DNA of 64,000 nucleotides, from the NCBI RefSeq assembly GCF_000327385.1, contig NW_008710984.1, positions 131,171 to 195,170 of the forward strand, in the 5' to 3' direction. Both the position numbers and the translations under genes were made by a program. Shown in pieces: positions 61,114-64,000 of the stretch. The notes beneath the pieces are model-generated. The model was not told the DNA's origin, did not search any database, and saw only the letters and a list, made by a program, of their open reading frames with translations. Each line of letters opens with the position of its first letter. Position 1 is the first letter of the stretch. The DNA comes from Lottia gigantea. Lineage: Eukaryota; Mollusca; Gastropoda; Lottiidae.

Positions 61114-62907
61114 ATGGAGAAACTGACAAATACAATTAATAAAAGGGAGAATCTAGATAGTAGATGGAAATTAACAAGATCAAATGCAGCTGCAGTAACT
61201 CCAGGTTTCCCATGCAACCCGGAAGACATTGTCATAGTTTCTGCTCTGAGAACGCCTATTGGAAAAGCAAAAAGGGGTTCATTCAAAGTGAGTCAATGGC
61301 AGTCAAAATAGAGATGACTTCTTTTTCAGCTCATATCAGCTTGGAAATATCTCAGTTAAATAAACTGCTTAGCCATAGGTCTGACACTCTCTAAAAGGAA
61401 ATTCTGACAAATTGCAATTTAGTTCAATAAAAATTGTATTCTAGGAGAATATGCTATATGTTATATAGGCCACTGGTGTGTCATTTACTTTAAACTCACA
61501 AATAGGAGGAGTGTTAAGAATTGGAGAAGTGGGGCACCCTCATTTGTTTTTATAATTGTCAACCAATTAAATTCAATTCTGTTGACCTTTCCAACTTGCA
61601 TTCCATATAGTCATATATGTAAGCTTTTAGCTGTACAAATTGAATAACCTATTTAATAAAGATCCAATTATGGGAGAAATAGAACACTAACATGCGTCCC
61701 ACTTCTCACCCAAAAATTCCTAATATTCTTAGTGTGACCAGAGTATTTATATATAATATATCTTCTAATATTGTGTACCTCTTCTAACAGTCATGTGTCC
61801 CTCTTCTACCTCCAGTGTCCCTCCTTACCCTTATCAACTTAGGTCCATTAAATCTTTTAAAACTTTTTCTAAGATGAACCTATCTTATCATAAATACAAA
61901 TTCTCAGAAACAGCAGATTATTTGATTTCTCCCCTAAAGATCTTACCTATTTCAGTTGTCATGACAATTTATAATTTGTATTTGTAGGATACCTATCCAG
62001 ATGATCTACTAGCTACAGTATTTCAAGCTGTTATCAATGATGTCAAGTTAGCACCAGCAGATATTGGAGATATTTGTATTGGTAGGTCATACAAAATCCC
62101 AGGAATTCAGTCATTTGCATTTGAGCTGTATTTTTGTCCTTTCAGTATTTGTCAAAATGGGAATAAGTCGTTGGTTGGTTAGTTTATCTCAGCCCTGCCA
62201 AGCAAACAAATATAAATGAGCAAGTATGGTATTTTCAGACAAATTTAATTAAACTGAATTTGAATTCCATCACAATTCTGTATTTTTTTAACAGGAAATG
62301 TTGGAGATCAGAGAGCAGCAGCAACTGCCAGATTTGCTCAGTTCTATAGGTAGGCCTATAGTTTAGGTTATGATCACAACAAATATTCTTTTTCAAAATG
62401 GTAAATTTAAGGACTATTAACAGTATCAAAGTAGCCTGAATGATCTAGGATGGCCATTGGTCTATCATATTTACTTCATTGATTTTGCCACCTCAAGGAT
62501 TTTTACTCGCAAATTGGATAGGTACACATTGTTTTCCATCTTCTGATCATTGGGTGAATTGGAGACTATATCTTATATTGCTAAAGTTTCTAGTTAAATA
62601 TCCTGTTGATTGCTCAGGCTTGATGTTATCAGCCACGATGCATTGTGAGTAGCTATACAATCACAATTGGAGACTATATCTTATATTGCTAAAGTTTCTA
62701 GTTCAATATCCTGTTGATTGCTCAGGTTTGATGTTATCAGCCATGATGCATTGTGAATAGTAGCTATACAATCACCAACATCAAGAAGTCTCTATTGTTA
62801 ATCTTTTTAGTTTGTCATTTTTTTCAGCAACATTCCTGAAACGGTGCCAATCTTTACTACAAACAGACAATGTTCTTCTGGGTTACAAGCAGTTTTGAAT
62901 GTAGCAG
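61114..62907 (+). CDS. ACAA1: Peroxisomal 3-ketoacyl-CoA thiolase, N-terminal part
   Basis: Exons 61114-61287, 61988-62081, 62295-62349 and 62828-62907 have consistent phases (0, 1, 2, 1); the rest lies beyond the window. The encoded start includes EDIVIVSALRTPIGKAKRG, DTYPDDLLATVFQAV, DIGDICIGNVGDQRAAATARFAQF, SNIPETVPIFTTNRQCSSGLQAV. The NRQCSSG block carries the nucleophilic Cys of thiolases, and SNIPETVP is characteristic of ACAA1. The enzyme cleaves 3-ketoacyl-CoA with CoA in the last step of peroxisomal beta-oxidation. The ATG at 61114 is preceded by an in-frame stop (TGA near 61099), so it is the first possible start. A standard PTS2 (R-L-x5-H/Q-L) is not visible in the N-terminus MEKLTNTINKRENL. 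Confidence 0.93.
62559..62774. repeat. 108-bp tandem duplication in ACAA1 intron 3
   Basis: Two nearly identical copies begin 'ggagactatatcttatattg' at 62561 and 62669 and end in 'agctatacaatcac'. They lie just before the acceptor of exon 4. Confidence 0.9.
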
Positions 62908-63046
62908 GTTTGTCTGAATTATCTGGCTTCTTAAAAGCTGTTACAGCTCTGGGTAGGCCTTTTAGTACCAACTACCAGGTATCATTGACAGTTGTTGATA
63001 CTAATAGTCATTGTGGATTCAAACTTCTCTTTCGACTTTTAGAACA

Positions 63047-64000
63047 TTTTTTTTTTTTTTTTGTAAACAATATTTTATTCATAGAAATGAAAGGGATTGG
63101 GGAACAGGCTTTCGCCTATATTACCCCTCTCCCCGGAAACATACAGTACATGATATATTAAATTAGAAAATGATAATAAAATGAATAACATGATTTTGAG
63201 CTAAACTCAACATATTTACATGATATCTACACCTCAGTGCTGGTGACATTGGTTGAAAATCTAGGTAATGCAGAATCTTTTCGTTTGCTGAATGAATTTA
63301 TGATCTTGTTCGAATATGACTATTGATAATTGTTGACATTTTGTTCCGAATAAAAGTGTATTAATAATTAAATCAGAAGGGTGTAACAGAAAGAAAGTAT
63401 CTCTTCGTACATCTGAATGTATTGGGCTGTAGAGCAAGTAATGTTCAGGATCTTCGAATTGGTGACCACAAAGGCAAGAGGGATTGTCTGAAATGTTTCG
63501 TAGAAATTTGTGTCCATTTAACTCGCTACAAGAAAGACAAAGACGACCATGTAGAATTTGATTTTTGCGAGTGCCGAAGAAATAAGAAGATGGTACAGGA
63601 ATGTCATTTGATTTGAGAGATGCTTTAAAAGATTTTATAGTAGGTGAATTTTGTAAGTTAATAGACAGACTGTTCCATTCTCTAATGCCAGATGGTATGA
63701 AGGAACTATAGAATAATTCTGTCCTGCAATTATACTCAGTTATATTGTTAGTTCTTCTCAAGTTGTAAATGTAAGGGTTATCATTTATTTGAATTAGATT
63801 TGACAGGTAGGTAGGAGTTAATTTGTGGTAAATTTTGTACATTAGAGTTAATTTGTGGCGCTGTCGTCTCTCTTGTAGCGTTATTGCACCTCTTGACTCT
63901 TGATATAGTAGTCTATGGCTGGTACCCCTCATGGCACCGCATATAGTCCTGAGTGCGTCTAATTGGAGATTTTCTAACAGTTCTTTTAGTTTTGCAGTGC
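63047..64000 (-). mobile_element. Non-LTR retrotransposon (LINE), 3' end
   Basis: The minus strand carries the last 245 residues of a LINE polyprotein, open from the window edge to a stop at 63261, then a 200-bp 3' region and a T run at 63047-63062 (a poly(A) tail on -). The text LQLDALRTICGAMRGTS, ERRQRHKLTLMYKIYH, LTPTYLSNL and SGIREWNSLS is the region after the reverse transcriptase in CR1/L2/Jockey-like elements. A C-terminal zinc-knuckle-like block follows (CLCGHQFEDPEHYLL), with Ser where a final Cys is usual. The frame is unbroken in the window, suggesting a fairly young insertion into the ACAA1 intron, opposite to the gene. Confidence 0.88.

Overview
The window is AT-rich eukaryotic nuclear DNA with small exons, consensus GT-AG introns and many interspersed and tandem repeats. 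The genes are animal: TMEM19, a cytochrome b561, a TGF-beta ligand and the peroxisomal thiolase ACAA1. The repeats point to a lophotrochozoan, most likely a mollusc: a tRNA-derived SINE, pearl/Helentron-like elements with internal 170-bp repeats, and frequent TAGGCCTA palindromes. The phylum is inferred, not proven. All exon models were built by hand from frames and splice sites; no alignment or transcript was available.

Left part, 1-26 kb, all on +: three spaced small genes (2726-3862, 9595-11263, 20651-22463) share one architecture. Each has an acceptor just before the ATG, a signal-peptide exon, a variable propeptide exon and a tiny terminal exon, joined by phase-1 introns. Every terminal exon carries a vicinal-cysteine Cys-Cys-Asn core and ends in Gly-stop or Gly-Lys-Arg-stop, the usual amidation signal. 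The middle gene has two alternative terminal exons with different CCN peptides. I do not recognise the family; it looks like an undescribed tandem family of amidated secreted peptides. A possible decayed or divergent relative lies at 31239-31454. Between these genes lie a PIF/Harbinger transposon (12120-13798), a 35-bp minisatellite (18275-19450) and several foldback elements.

Middle, 26-37 kb: TMEM19 is complete on - in six exons (26870-30880), with a 45-bp minisatellite in its fifth intron. A two-exon divergent TGF-beta-superfamily ligand lies on - (34905-36737). An assembly gap of 50 N follows at 37453-37502.

Right part, 38-64 kb: a single-pass membrane protein on + (43373-50613) has LRR-cap-like cysteine modules but no recognisable repeats between them, and a long cytoplasmic tail. 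Part of its first exon is duplicated in tandem and again 5 kb upstream. A five-exon cytochrome b561 lies on - (52597-55251). The first four exons of ACAA1 lie on + (61114-62907); the gene runs off the window, and a LINE fragment sits in the following intron (63047-64000, -). The genes do not form an obvious pathway; only the CCN peptide genes look functionally clustered.
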